From: an uncultured Desulfuromonas sp.
GTDB taxonomy: Bacteria > Desulfobacterota > Desulfuromonadia > Desulfuromonadales > Desulfuromonadaceae
Length of the DNA stretch: 64,000 bases
Reading direction: 5' to 3'
NCBI RefSeq assembly: GCF_963678835.1
Contig: NZ_OY787470.1
Location: 496,001-560,000 of the forward strand
Shown here in pieces: positions 17,813 to 25,752 of the stretch; position 1 is the stretch's first letter; each line of letters starts with the position of its first letter. The translations under genes and the position numbers were made by a program. The notes under the pieces are model-generated. The model saw only the letters and a program-made list of their open reading frames with translations. It did no database searches and was not told the DNA's origin.

Positions 17813-18398
17813 TTGGGAGTCGATTTTGCGGTACTTTTGTCGACGCAAAAGTGCCCCGACGTGCGGGCGCGGAAGCCCGCGTCACGTGGGCACCAACTAT
17901 GAGAACGGATGAAGTTTGCCAGAGCGATCAGTTCCGAATGACGAACCACTGAAGGTCAAAGCCAAGGTCGCCGGGTCTCGTCCCGGCAGCCGACACCCTT
18001 TTGACTGGCCGCTCAAAAGGATGCAAAAACCAGCAGAACACCTCCTGACCCTCAGATTAGCCGACAATGAGTCTGTTTCCGTTATGCTTCACAGATTCGG
18101 CTCGTCGCCCTTTAGGTCGACGAATCCTGCGACTCATCTCCTTTGGCGCAAAACCGTGATAACAATCTTCAGTCGCGCTCTATCTCTGGTGTGGTACCGA
18201 TCAAACGGGCGGGACGGTGCCCGCCCTGCAGTCGTGTATTATTGAGCAGCCCAGCCTTCCCGTTCAGCAGCGCCGAACGAAGAGAACGGTCAGTGCGATG
18301 GTTGTCGGCAACCTGTTTGAGGACTAATGCAGACAGGGCGAGTTTTGCCGACATCGCGGTGTAAGAGAATGAAGTGAGGAAACTCGATAGGGTGCATT

Positions 18399-18516
18399 GG
18401 GGTTGTTATGAATCAGATGAACGAGAGGTGTTGCGTGAGATTTTTTACGTCAGCAAGGCAGAGGGATGAGCTATAGTCGGTCTATGGCGACGACCGATAA
18501 CGCTGCTGACGTGCGA
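18399..18516 (-). mobile_element. Truncated copy of the 161-bp MITE-like element
   Basis: Starts GGGGTTGTTATGAATCAG and follows the same internal sequence to about GCTGCTGACGTG. It then jumps to another part of the repeat unit (CCCGCGTCACGTGG), losing the second terminal repeat. Confidence 0.6.
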
Positions 18517-18631
18517 GCTCGGACGCCCGCGTCACGTGGATAGCAAGTTGTGTGAACGGATGGAATCTGAAGTGGCGCTGGGCTGACGCTACAGGTTTCA
18601 GGATGCCATTCGTCAGCGATGGAAAACAAAA

Positions 18632-18665
18632 AAGGCCCCGAACCTGTAAGAAGTTCGGGGCCTTT
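18632..18665. terminator. Bidirectional hairpin terminator
   Basis: AAAAGGCCCCGAAC and GTTCGGGGCCTTT flank a short loop, with A/T tracts on both sides. It lies just downstream of the minus-strand Cys-rich gene. Confidence 0.8.
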
Positions 18666-18684
18666 GTCGCTGTTTTTCATTGTA

Positions 18685-18945
18685 CTACTCAGCAGCCTGA
18701 GCTGCTTTTGCTTTCGGGCAGTTTGCCGGAGGATTAGCACAGTTCATTTTTTTGGCCATCGGGCAGGTTGCACAGTCCTGAGTTTGAGCTTTGGGACAGT
18801 TGGCGCAGTTCTGGGTCTGAACTTTCGGGCATTCGCCAGTCATCTTCGGACAGTTGCCCATTTGTTTGGGGCATGGAGTGTTGGCCCAGCTGATGCTGGC
18901 CAGCAGAACCATTGCAGCAACCAGAATGAAATATTTTATCTTCAT
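18685..18945 (-). CDS. Small secreted Cys-rich protein with CPK repeats
   Basis: 86 aa. Signal peptide MKIKYFILVAAMVLLASISWA, then a mature chain of about 65 residues with 10 cysteines in a loose repeat: CPKQMGNCPKMTGECPKVQTQNCANCPKAQTQDC and a similar tail. I do not recognise a family. The spacing (C-P-x plus C every 3-8 residues, with Met and Lys) suggests metal binding or a disulfide-rich fold in the periplasm. It sits next to TPM/LemA genes on the same strand but separated by a gap, so co-function is unproven. Confidence 0.7.
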   Translation of the reverse strand: MKIKYFILVAAMVLLASISWANTPCPKQMGNCPKMTGECPKVQTQNCANCPKAQTQDCATCPMAKKMNCANPPANCPKAKAAQAAE

Positions 18946-18977
18946 GGTTGTTCCTTTCAGCTTGTGTCAGGGGGGGG

Positions 18978-19646
18978 CTAGTGGACGATGAGATCGGGAA
19001 GTTCGTTCTCATCATCTTCTCTCTGTGGACAGTGTTCAGCTAAAAGTGTACCACAGGATTCTATCGCCTGGCACAGGCTTTTCACCATGGTGCCTTGATG
19101 CAGACCGTCGACAATGGTGTCCACCGCCTGTTGCCATTGCTGGTGATCCACTTTTTCGTTAATGCCGCGGTCGGCGAGAATCTCCACCCGCTTTTCAAAC
19201 AGACACACCAGAATGAGGATGCCGGTGGCGTCGCGCGTATAATGCAGCCCCTGCTGGATAAACAGGGAGAACGCTTTTTCGCTCACCGTGTCGTTCATTG
19301 TTGCCTTGCCAACGAGAAAGTGTTTCAGGCCCGGCGTGATTCGGACAACCAGACGGCCGAGCAGGTAGCTCGCCGCCATCACGCCAGCAATACCCCATAG
19401 GGGAATCATCGGAGCCCACCATAAGGTGAGGAGAGTCAGCGCCATACTCAAAAATGCACCAAAGCGGATTTCAACGTGTTCGTAGTCGCCGGCACAAGGG
19501 ACAATTAAGGGGACAATTTCGCCGCTGGTATTGGATTCGGCTTGCGCCACGGCCTGGCGAATCTCGTTTTGCTGAGCTTCGCTGAGAGTCACAGAAGTTG
19601 AAGTCATGACGTTATCGTGTCCTTCGTCAGAATGAGTCGTTGTCAT
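18978..19646 (-). CDS. TPM domain membrane protein
   Basis: 222 aa. An N-terminal TPM-like segment (EIRQAVAQAESNTSGEIVPLIV) is interrupted by two membrane helices (about residues 62-100), and the TPM core continues (VSEKAFSLFIQQGLHYTRDATGILILVCLFEKRVEILAD). TPM domains are found in YgcG and in the thylakoid phosphatase TLP18.3. It starts directly after the stop of the next gene (TGGTAGATG), third in a LemA-TPM-TPM operon. The role is unknown but is often tied to LemA. Confidence 0.83.
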   Translation of the reverse strand: MTTTHSDEGHDNVMTSTSVTLSEAQQNEIRQAVAQAESNTSGEIVPLIVPCAGDYEHVEIRFGAFLSMALTLLTLWWAPMIPLWGIAGVMAASYLLGRLVVRITPGLKHFLVGKATMNDTVSEKAFSLFIQQGLHYTRDATGILILVCLFEKRVEILADRGINEKVDHQQWQQAVDTIVDGLHQGTMVKSLCQAIESCGTLLAEHCPQREDDENELPDLIVH

Positions 19647-20342
19647 CTACCAGCTCCCCGAGGCGCCGCCGCCACCGAAACCGCCTCCTCCTCCGCTGAA
19701 TCCGCCGCCACCAAAGCCGCCCCGGCCGCCGCCTCCGCCGAAGCCACCAAACCAGAATAAGGAACGGCGTCGTCCCGGCAGGAAAATCGGCAGAACAAAC
19801 AGCAGAAAGAACAGCAGTCCAAACGGATTGCGGTCGCGCTTTTTGTCGCCGCCATTGCCTTTGTACTCTCCGCGTACCGCATCACTGATGGCAAAGACCC
19901 CGGCAACAATGCCGTCGGAATATTTGCCCTGGCGAAAGCGGGGCAGCAGCTCCTGATCAACAATCCGGCCGGCGAGCAGGTCGGTCAGTCGGCCTTCAAG
20001 CCCCATACCAACCTCAATGCGCACCTTGCGGTCATCACGGGCGACCAGCAACAACACACCGTTGTCGTGTTCGCGTTGACCGATCTGCCATTGTTCCGCC
20101 ACTTCCAGTGCCGCCTGTTCCACCGGTAGTCCGTCGAGATCAGGGATGGTCAGCACGACCAGTTGGGTGGAGTCGGTGTTTTCAAAGTCGCGCAGGTACT
20201 GTTCCAGCTTACGCTCTGTAGAGGTGTCGATGAGCTGAGCTAAGTCGGTGACATAGCCCTGCGAGGGTGGCACCTCAAAGGCATGCAGCGTGGACGTGCC
20301 GCACAGCAGCAGGCTGAACAAGATAAGCCATAGATAACGCAT
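19647..20342 (-). CDS. TPM domain protein YgcG-like, Gly-rich C-terminus
   Basis: 231 aa. Signal peptide (LWLILFSLLLCGTSTLHA), TPM domain about residues 25-150 (FEVPPSQGYVTDLAQLIDTSTERKLEQYL; QLVVLTIPDLDGLPVEQ; VRIEVGMGLEGRLTD), one membrane helix near 175-190, then a Gly-rich tail ending GGGGASGSW. This is the standard YgcG layout: anchored in the inner membrane with the TPM domain outside. Its start overlaps the lemA stop (TGATG). The Gly-rich end is common in this family. Confidence 0.88.
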   Translation of the reverse strand: MRYLWLILFSLLLCGTSTLHAFEVPPSQGYVTDLAQLIDTSTERKLEQYLRDFENTDSTQLVVLTIPDLDGLPVEQAALEVAEQWQIGQREHDNGVLLLVARDDRKVRIEVGMGLEGRLTDLLAGRIVDQELLPRFRQGKYSDGIVAGVFAISDAVRGEYKGNGGDKKRDRNPFGLLFFLLFVLPIFLPGRRRSLFWFGGFGGGGGRGGFGGGGFSGGGGGFGGGGASGSW

Positions 20343-20920
20343 CAGAATTTCACCTGCGGAGCAACCTCGCTGCCGGGAGCGGCTTTAAACGGCTCCTTGC
20401 GATCCAATTTCAGGAGCAGGTTGTTGGTGATGTTGCCGGGGAAGGTGCGGATGGAGGTGTTGAAACGCTGCACAGCATCGTTGTAGCGCTGGCGGGCCAC
20501 GTTGATGCGGTTTTCCGTGCCTTCGAGCTGATGTTGCAGGTCACGGAAGTTCTGGCTGGCTTTGAGGTCGGGATAGCGCTCAGCCACCACCAGCAGACGC
20601 GACAGGGCTCCGGACATCTGTTGCTGGGCCTGCATGAATTGCTGCATCTGAGCGGCATTACCGAGATCACTGGTGGTCAACGTTGTTTTACCCACCGTGG
20701 CACGTGCTGCGGTCACTTTCTGCAGGGTCTCCTGCTCGTGGGCGGCATAGGCTTTCACCGTTTCCACCAGGTTGGGGATCAGGTCGGCACGGCGTTGGTA
20801 CGTGGCTTCAACATCGCCCCAAGCACTGAACACCGCTTCTTCATTGCTTTGAATCTGGTTGTAACCGCAGGAAGAAAGTAGCGGTAAGGCGATAAGTAAC
20901 ATCAGTAAATGTCTGAACAT
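20342..20920 (-). CDS. LemA family lipoprotein
   Basis: 192 aa. Lipobox-type signal (LLIALPLLSSCGYN) and an all-helical LemA body (VEATYQRRADLIPNLVETVKAYAAHEQETL; ASQNFRDLQHQLEGTENRINVARQRYNDAVQRFN). First gene of an operon with the two TPM proteins. RBS AAGGAG precedes ATG. LemA proteins are envelope proteins of unclear biochemical role; the genomic pairing with YgcG/TPM is widespread. Confidence 0.92.
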   Translation of the reverse strand: MFRHLLMLLIALPLLSSCGYNQIQSNEEAVFSAWGDVEATYQRRADLIPNLVETVKAYAAHEQETLQKVTAARATVGKTTLTTSDLGNAAQMQQFMQAQQQMSGALSRLLVVAERYPDLKASQNFRDLQHQLEGTENRINVARQRYNDAVQRFNTSIRTFPGNITNNLLLKLDRKEPFKAAPGSEVAPQVKF

Positions 20921-21027
20921 GTGTAGGCTCCTTGTTGGTTAAGTCATCAGGATAATATAGGGAGGCACACGGGGAAAGTAAACCATAGCCGGACGATTTA
21001 ATTTATGGGGCTCTCATTTGTCTCTGG

Positions 21028-21053
21028 CCTCTGTTCTGCAAAACAGAGGCCTT
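21028..21053. repeat. Inverted repeat in the lemA/YkgJ divergent region
   Basis: GGCCTCTGTT and AACAGAGGCC separated by CTGCAA. No T-tract, and it lies in the leader of both divergent genes, so it may be a regulatory hairpin or operator. Confidence 0.4.
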
Positions 21054-21147
21054 GCCGGGTAAAAGAGTTGCTGGTGGCTGTTGAGGATCGCGAACTTTTA
21101 GTTATACTGAATCGAACACTGTTATTTTATTTTTCTCTGGAGGGTCT

Positions 21148-21807
21148 ATGGATAGCTTCGATTTTATCTCTTATCACAGGCAGATACGCCATATGGTTAA
21201 ACCGTACCTAGCTGATTTTGAGAGAAATAGTAATTCTAAAAAGGCAATGCAGCATTTGATTGATCGGGTTGAAGACGATTTAGAACGACGTCTTACTCAT
21301 GAAGATCGTTGTCGTGTTGCCTGTCAGGCCGGTTGTGGTAGTTGTTGTCGGGTGAATGTGGCCGTGTTGCGACCGGAAGCGGTTAATATTGCCGACTATT
21401 TGCAGAAAACCCGCAGCGCGGCTGAGCTGCGTGATTTGAAGCAACGGATGAAAGCTCTGCGTATTGCGATTAGTGGTCTGGATGATGATGAGCGCATTGC
21501 CGTGCGAAAAAATTGTGTGTTCCTCGATGAGTCCGGCAGTTGCAGCATCTATCCGGTGCGTCCTCTGCTGTGTCGCTCCATCACGTCCACCAGTGCTGCG
21601 GATTGTCGCGATGCTTTGGCCATGCATGTTTTTGGTGAATCAAAGCCGGTGATGATGAATTTGATGCAGAAAAATTTGATGAACGTTGCGTTTCAGGGCT
21701 TGGCCAGTGCCATGGAAGATCAGGGCCTGGATGCCCATGGTCAAGAACTGACTGCGGCAGTGCTGGCGGTGTTGGTCGAAAGAGACGTGTTGAAAGAGCT
21801 GTGTTGA
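21148..21807 (+). CDS. YkgJ-type Cys-cluster protein (putative Zn/Fe chelator)
   Basis: 219 aa with two Cys groups: CRVACQAGCGSCCRVNVAVLRPE (about residues 54-75) and CVFLDESGSCSIYPVRPLLC followed by a further Cys in SAADC. This matches the YkgJ/CxxCxxCC family, which holds a metal and often works with enzymes needing metal insertion. RBS GGAGGGTCT precedes ATG. Its 3' end overlaps the convergent GGDEF-EAL gene by 67 bp. The partner is unknown. Confidence 0.85.
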   Translation: MDSFDFISYHRQIRHMVKPYLADFERNSNSKKAMQHLIDRVEDDLERRLTHEDRCRVACQAGCGSCCRVNVAVLRPEAVNIADYLQKTRSAAELRDLKQRMKALRIAISGLDDDERIAVRKNCVFLDESGSCSIYPVRPLLCRSITSTSAADCRDALAMHVFGESKPVMMNLMQKNLMNVAFQGLASAMEDQGLDAHGQELTAAVLAVLVERDVLKELC

Positions 21808-23687
21808 TCGCGGTTTTCGCTGATATAGTGATTAACGGCCAGTAACGTCATGGGGCTGGCAAAGTAATAGCCCTGGATGCTGCAGTGGCAGCGCTCAAGC
21901 AAAAAATCGAGCTGATTACGGGTTTCAACTCCTTCCGCAACCAGTCCAAGCTTGAGGGATTGCGACAGGGCAATAATCGCTTCGACAACACAGCTTTTAT
22001 CGATGCTGTCTTCAATATCCATAATAAATTCCCGGGGGATTTTCAGACGGTCAATCGGGAAGTTTTTCAGATACATCAGTGACGAATAGCCGGTGCCGAA
22101 GTCATCAATGGCAACGGTAAAACCACGGACTTTGAGATCCGTCAGCGTGTTGAGGCTCAGTTGGCTTGAATCCATCAGAATCGTTTCGGTAATCTCCAAC
22201 TCAATACGCGAAGGATCAATGCCGGTCTCTTCGATGATGGCATCGACCTTGTCAATGAAGTGGATGTCCTGAAACTGGCGTGGTGAAATATTGATGGCCA
22301 CGCGCAACTCGTCCCATCCCTGGCGCTTCCAGGCTTGGGCTTGCTGGCATGCCTGGCGAAAGACCCAATGCCCGACCTGGATGATCTGGCCACTGCTTTC
22401 AGCAATGGGGATGAATTGCATCGGTGGCAACAGGCCGAGCTGGGGATGCCGCCAGCGGATCAAGGCTTCAAGCCCGGTAACTTTGCCGTCTTTGCTGCAT
22501 GTTTGTGGCTGATAAAACAACTCAAGTTCGTTATTTTCAACCGCCCGGCGCAAATCGGTTTCTATCTGCAGGTTCCGCAGGGCTTGTTCAGACATCTGTC
22601 GAGTGAAAAAGGCGTAATCGTTGCGACCGTTGCGCTTCACCTGGTACATGGCCTGGTTGGCGTTGCTGAGCAGGGTGTCGGCATCAGCTCCCGCTTGCGG
22701 AGCAATGGCGATGCCGATACTGACACTGGTAAACAGTTCCTGATGGTTGATTGTCAGGGGCTCGCTCAGACGTTTGAGGAGAATGTCGGCATTGAGGCGC
22801 AATGCCGATGCATTGGTTTTGTCCGGAATGACAATGACAAATTCATCGCCGCCGAGCCGAGCCACGATTTGATGGTCATTGATGTGTTCTTTGAGGCGTT
22901 GAGCGACCTGTTCCAGCACCTGATTGCCGACTTTGGAACCCAGTGTGTCGTTGATCTGTTTGAAATGATCCAGATCCAAAGAAAACACTGCTAGCGGCGT
23001 GTTGTCCGTCTGGCTGATTTTCAGGGCTTGGCGCAACAGAATTTCCAGTCCGCTGCGATTTGGTAACTGGGTCAACGTATCTTCATAGGCTAGCTGGCGG
23101 ATGCGCTGTTCATCGCGTTGCTTCTCTGTCATGTCCACCATCACTACCTGGCTGCACAGAAATGCGCCGTTGACATTGTAGTGTGCTGTGGCAGACAGCA
23201 GTATCTCGTGAACCACGCCCTGCTTGCTGATCATCTGAAGGGGGACATCCTTGACTGAGCCCGAAATGACCAGTTTTGCGTGAATTTCATCGCGGCCGCG
23301 TCGACGCGACTCCTCGTTGAAAAACTCATTGATACATCGGCCGAGAACTTCGTGGCGCTCATAGCCGAGAACACGTAGCCAGTGATCGCTGACGTGGAGG
23401 ATTTTTCCATGATTGTCCATGCTGTGCAGCATGATTGGAGCGGTGTGATACAAGCGCAGGAAATGACTGTCATCTGTCAATATGCGACTACGCCGGCGAC
23501 TGTTGTGACGTCGAATCGGCAGTGGAAGCAGCAGTCCCAGTAAAAACGGAAACAGGTGGATGGTCCACGGAGAGGTTGGCAGGTCGAGTAGACGCCGACA
23601 CGCGACAGACAGAACGACAAAAAACAGTCCTGTCAGTAACGACGGTGTATTTTTGACTAATAAAGTGCGCATGTAATACAAAGACAT
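21741..23687 (-). CDS. PAS-GGDEF-EAL membrane protein (c-di-GMP turnover)
   Basis: 648 aa. Two N-terminal membrane helices (about residues 12-30 and 38-57), a PAS domain (about 75-195; MDNHGKILHVSDHWLRVLGYERHEVLG), GGDEF (about 205-365; RLGGDEFVIVIP) and EAL (about 380-630). EAL motifs are intact: LEALIRWRHP, ELEITET, DDFGTGYSSL, LVAEGVET. Both synthesis and hydrolysis of c-di-GMP are possible; which dominates cannot be read from sequence. The C-terminal Ser/Thr/Ala-rich tail (SSFNTSLSTNTASTAAVSS) is encoded in the overlap with the YkgJ-like gene. Confidence 0.93.
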   Translation of the reverse strand: MSLYYMRTLLVKNTPSLLTGLFFVVLSVACRRLLDLPTSPWTIHLFPFLLGLLLPLPIRRHNSRRRSRILTDDSHFLRLYHTAPIMLHSMDNHGKILHVSDHWLRVLGYERHEVLGRCINEFFNEESRRRGRDEIHAKLVISGSVKDVPLQMISKQGVVHEILLSATAHYNVNGAFLCSQVVMVDMTEKQRDEQRIRQLAYEDTLTQLPNRSGLEILLRQALKISQTDNTPLAVFSLDLDHFKQINDTLGSKVGNQVLEQVAQRLKEHINDHQIVARLGGDEFVIVIPDKTNASALRLNADILLKRLSEPLTINHQELFTSVSIGIAIAPQAGADADTLLSNANQAMYQVKRNGRNDYAFFTRQMSEQALRNLQIETDLRRAVENNELELFYQPQTCSKDGKVTGLEALIRWRHPQLGLLPPMQFIPIAESSGQIIQVGHWVFRQACQQAQAWKRQGWDELRVAINISPRQFQDIHFIDKVDAIIEETGIDPSRIELEITETILMDSSQLSLNTLTDLKVRGFTVAIDDFGTGYSSLMYLKNFPIDRLKIPREFIMDIEDSIDKSCVVEAIIALSQSLKLGLVAEGVETRNQLDFLLERCHCSIQGYYFASPMTLLAVNHYISENRDQHSSFNTSLSTNTASTAAVSS

Positions 23688-23803
23688 AGAACATCCGTGT
23701 TCTTTATGAATGGCTGTTTTTTAACAGCAGATTCAGACGTGCAACATAGCATAAATTAAATACTTAACCTATCTTTTTGACAGGGAATGGCCAATAAATC
23801 AAC

Positions 23804-23832
23804 TTGACTTTTGTAACTGTTGACGCTACTAT
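23804..23832 (+). promoter_or_regulatory. Sigma-70-type promoter of rpsU
   Basis: TTGACT, 17-bp spacer, TACTAT, about 60 bp before the rpsU start. Confidence 0.6.
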
Positions 23833-23891
23833 CCGCGTTCCGACATGACTCATGCCGGGATATGTAAACAAGGAAAGTGAGGTGATTTTTC

Positions 23892-24086
23892 GTGGAAATT
23901 CAAGTTCTTGACAACAACGTTGAAAAGGCGATTCGCGTTCTTAAGCGTAAATTGCAACAAGAGGGACTTTTCCGTGAAATGAAGCAGCGCAAGTTTTACG
24001 AGAAACCGAGCGTAAAACGCAAGCGTAAGGAAAAAGAAGCTCAACGTCGTCTGCGTAAAAAAATGCGCATGATGAACACGGACTGA
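23892..24086 (+). CDS. rpsU: 30S ribosomal protein S21
   Basis: 64 aa, GTG start with GAGGTGA upstream. Highly basic with the S21 signature (EKAIRVLKRKLQQEGLFREMKQRKFYEKPS). It assists base pairing of the mRNA with the 3' end of 16S rRNA on the small subunit. It stands alone with its own promoter and a strong terminator; the usual rpsU-dnaG-rpoD arrangement is not present here. Confidence 0.97.
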   Translation: MEIQVLDNNVEKAIRVLKRKLQQEGLFREMKQRKFYEKPSVKRKRKEKEAQRRLRKKMRMMNTD

Positions 24087-24112
24087 TCACCTGTCCATAA
24101 ATAAGTACGATC

Positions 24113-24150
24113 AAAGAGGCGACCAGCAGATGCTGGTCGCCTCTTTTTTT
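24113..24150 (+). terminator. Rho-independent terminator of rpsU
   Basis: Stem AAAGAGGCGACCAGCA with its complement, 3-nt loop, then seven T's. Confidence 0.93.
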
Positions 24151-24200
24151 GTGTTTGCAAGGGGGCGGGGGAATTTTTGTTTTTCTGTTGACGCCATTTT

Positions 24201-24215
24201 GTATAGGTGCTAAAC
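24201..24215. promoter_or_regulatory. Operator-like site upstream of the marR-type gene
   Basis: GTATAGGTGCTAAAC, matching 13 of 15 bases of the perfect palindrome at 24699. It ends 7 bp before the ATG at 24223, so bound regulator would block its own expression. Confidence 0.65.
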
Positions 24216-24222
24216 AATTTGC

Positions 24223-24678
24223 ATGAACAAAAACGAAGAGACGTTTAGAGCAATCATCGCGCGTGTCAGTGAGTTGTCAAAAATCTATACTCAGCTGGAG
24301 GCTGCCCCGCGCACATTTGGTTCTAATCATAAATTGCATTGTGTCGAGATTCACCTGATCGAGGCCATTGGAACATTTGGTGAAACAAATACGACTGAGC
24401 TGGCAAAGCATCTGTCCGTTACCAAAGGAGCTATCTCACAAAAGATCGCAAAACTGAGCAAATTGGGACTGGTTCAGAAATCAGGTCATGGTCCTGATAA
24501 ACGAAGTTATTCCATCACCTTGACCCAAGAAGGTGTTGTTGCCTTTGAAGGGCATGCGCGGTTTCACCAGGAAATTTTTGAAGCCTTTGTCGCCGATAAT
24601 CTCGATCAGTCGAAACAGGATTTATTGCACTTGGAACAGGGGCTGGAACAGTTGGTAAAAACCTTTTCTCGATTCTGA
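24223..24678 (+). CDS. MarR family transcriptional regulator
   Basis: 151 aa with a winged helix: NTTELAKHLSVTKGAISQKIAKLSKLGLVQKS is the helix-turn-helix and KRSYSITLTQEG the wing. Flanking helices give dimerisation. No strong RBS is visible, since the operator occupies the leader. The next gene encodes a flavodoxin-like protein with a matching palindrome in front of it, so this is very probably the repressor of itself and of that gene. The inducing ligand is unknown. Confidence 0.9.
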   Translation: MNKNEETFRAIIARVSELSKIYTQLEAAPRTFGSNHKLHCVEIHLIEAIGTFGETNTTELAKHLSVTKGAISQKIAKLSKLGLVQKSGHGPDKRSYSITLTQEGVVAFEGHARFHQEIFEAFVADNLDQSKQDLLHLEQGLEQLVKTFSRF

Positions 24679-24698
24679 GAAAATTTTTTACCCAACTA

Positions 24699-24713
24699 GT
24701 TTAGGTACTAAAC
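24699..24713. promoter_or_regulatory. MarR-type operator in front of the flavodoxin gene
   Basis: Perfect palindrome GTTTAG-GTA-CTAAAC between the marR-type gene and the flavodoxin gene. It is nearly identical to the site at 24201. Confidence 0.7.
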
Positions 24714-24732
24714 TTAATAGGGGAGGAAGACA

Positions 24733-25332
24733 ATGAAGATTTTAAACATGTATTTTTCGGCAACGGGCAATACGGCCAAGGTTGCCAACACGATTGGACG
24801 GGTCGCCGAAGAATCAGGCCATCATGTTGACACCGTAGAGGCTAAAAAAGGGCTGGAAGTGAATTTTTTAGACTATGATTTTATCTTCATCGGCTCAGGT
24901 GTTTATCACTGGTTGCCGGGCAAGCCGCTGATGTCGCTAATCGGGAACGCCTGCACGGCATACCGGGCGAAGGGTAAATTGCCGCTGAATGCCCCAAGAC
25001 GAAACCATATTAAAGCCGTAACCTATTGCACTTATGGCGGCACCCACACCGGCATCAACGAAGCCTACCCCACAACGCTCTGGCTAAAACAGTTTTTTGA
25101 TCACCTCGGCATTGAAGTGATGAATTCCTGGCATATCGTTGGTGAATTTCACGGCAAACTCAAAGAGCTCTCCCTCGGCGGTCGGTTAGGTGACATCAGA
25201 AATCGACCCAATGAAGCCGATCTGCAAGAAGTTGCGCAAATGACGGAAGGTATCCTGACGGGCTGCTCTTCTGAGCCCTTGGACGCGGGAAAGCACGGTT
25301 CGGCAATTAATGATCATGCTGATTGGTGCTAA
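24733..25332 (+). CDS. Flavodoxin-like domain protein
   Basis: 199 aa. The FMN phosphate-binding loop is YFSATGNTAKVA, followed by the flavodoxin strands (DYDFIFIGSGVYHWLPGKPL; KAVTYCTYGGTHTGINEA). It resembles flavodoxin domains of EFR1-type proteins but has no ferredoxin CxxCxxC motif. Probably a soluble electron carrier or small FMN reductase. RBS GGGGAGGAAGACA precedes ATG. Expression is likely controlled by the MarR protein just upstream through the palindrome at 24699. Confidence 0.85.
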   Translation: MKILNMYFSATGNTAKVANTIGRVAEESGHHVDTVEAKKGLEVNFLDYDFIFIGSGVYHWLPGKPLMSLIGNACTAYRAKGKLPLNAPRRNHIKAVTYCTYGGTHTGINEAYPTTLWLKQFFDHLGIEVMNSWHIVGEFHGKLKELSLGGRLGDIRNRPNEADLQEVAQMTEGILTGCSSEPLDAGKHGSAINDHADWC

Positions 25333-25451
25333 AATTGACAAATTCTGGGGTGAGAGGATGGTGTGAGACATGGGACGCCCCGCGTTGACGACAGGATTGC
25401 CAAAACGAGCGCCAGAGAGCTCAATCCCTCTCCTCAATCATGAAAGATTTT

Positions 25452-25490
25452 ACGGGGGACCGGTTCAAAGCCGGTCTGCCCGTTTATTTT
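25452..25490. terminator. Terminator between convergent genes
   Basis: ACGGGGGACCGG and CCGGTCTGCCCGT form an imperfect stem, followed on the + strand by TTATTTT. It lies between the flavodoxin gene and the minus-strand HTH gene. Confidence 0.6.
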
Positions 25491-25723
25491 AGACGTGGAA
25501 GCTTATCCGGATCGATCAGCAGCCGAATGGACCGCGCCTGTCCCGGAACCCGACTGATCAATCCATTCTCTTCGAGTCGCAGGATCATTTGGTGAACCGT
25601 TGGCGGCGTCGTTTGAAAAAAACGCTGAAAGTCCGCTTCCGCCGGCGCACAACCGTGCATCGTGCTGTAGTTTTCAATGAAGGCCAAGTATTGCCCCTGT
25701 TTTTCAGTAAAATGGATCGTCAT
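25484..25723 (-). CDS. Small LexA-N-like winged-helix protein
   Basis: 79 aa. It resembles the LexA DNA-binding domain only: FTEKQGQYLAFIENYSTMHGCAPAEADFQRFF, then TPPTVHQMILRLEENGLISRVPGQARSIRLL. No autoproteolysis domain. Such single-domain proteins are probably small transcription factors. RBS AAGGAGAT precedes ATG. It lies downstream of the hydrolase gene on the same strand with a ~29-bp gap. Confidence 0.7.
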   Translation of the reverse strand: MTIHFTEKQGQYLAFIENYSTMHGCAPAEADFQRFFQTTPPTVHQMILRLEENGLISRVPGQARSIRLLIDPDKLPRLK

Positions 25724-25752
25724 GAAATTCTATCTCCTTGAATCAGAGCCCG

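Larger units (their letters stand above)
16548..18560. repeat. Hairpin-rich dispersed repeat array (locus 2, reverse orientation)
   Basis: Reverse-complement copies of the ~580-bp unit seen at 5.9-8.5 kb. The marker CGGGCGGGACGGTGCCCGCCC recurs at about 16894, 17470 and 18206, spacings of 576 and 736; the latter includes the 161-bp insertion at 17652-17812. No credible gene: ORFs here are reading-frame noise that repeats from copy to copy. The block ends about 100 bp before a bidirectional terminator at 18632. Confidence 0.9.

Noticed and set aside
16548..18560. CRISPR array
   Set aside because: Repeat units are ~580 bp with internal hairpins, no short direct repeats with unique spacers, and no cas genes.
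21005..21211. 68-aa ORF upstream of the YkgJ-like gene
   Set aside because: Covers the hairpin at 21028 and overlaps the YkgJ-like start in another frame; no RBS.
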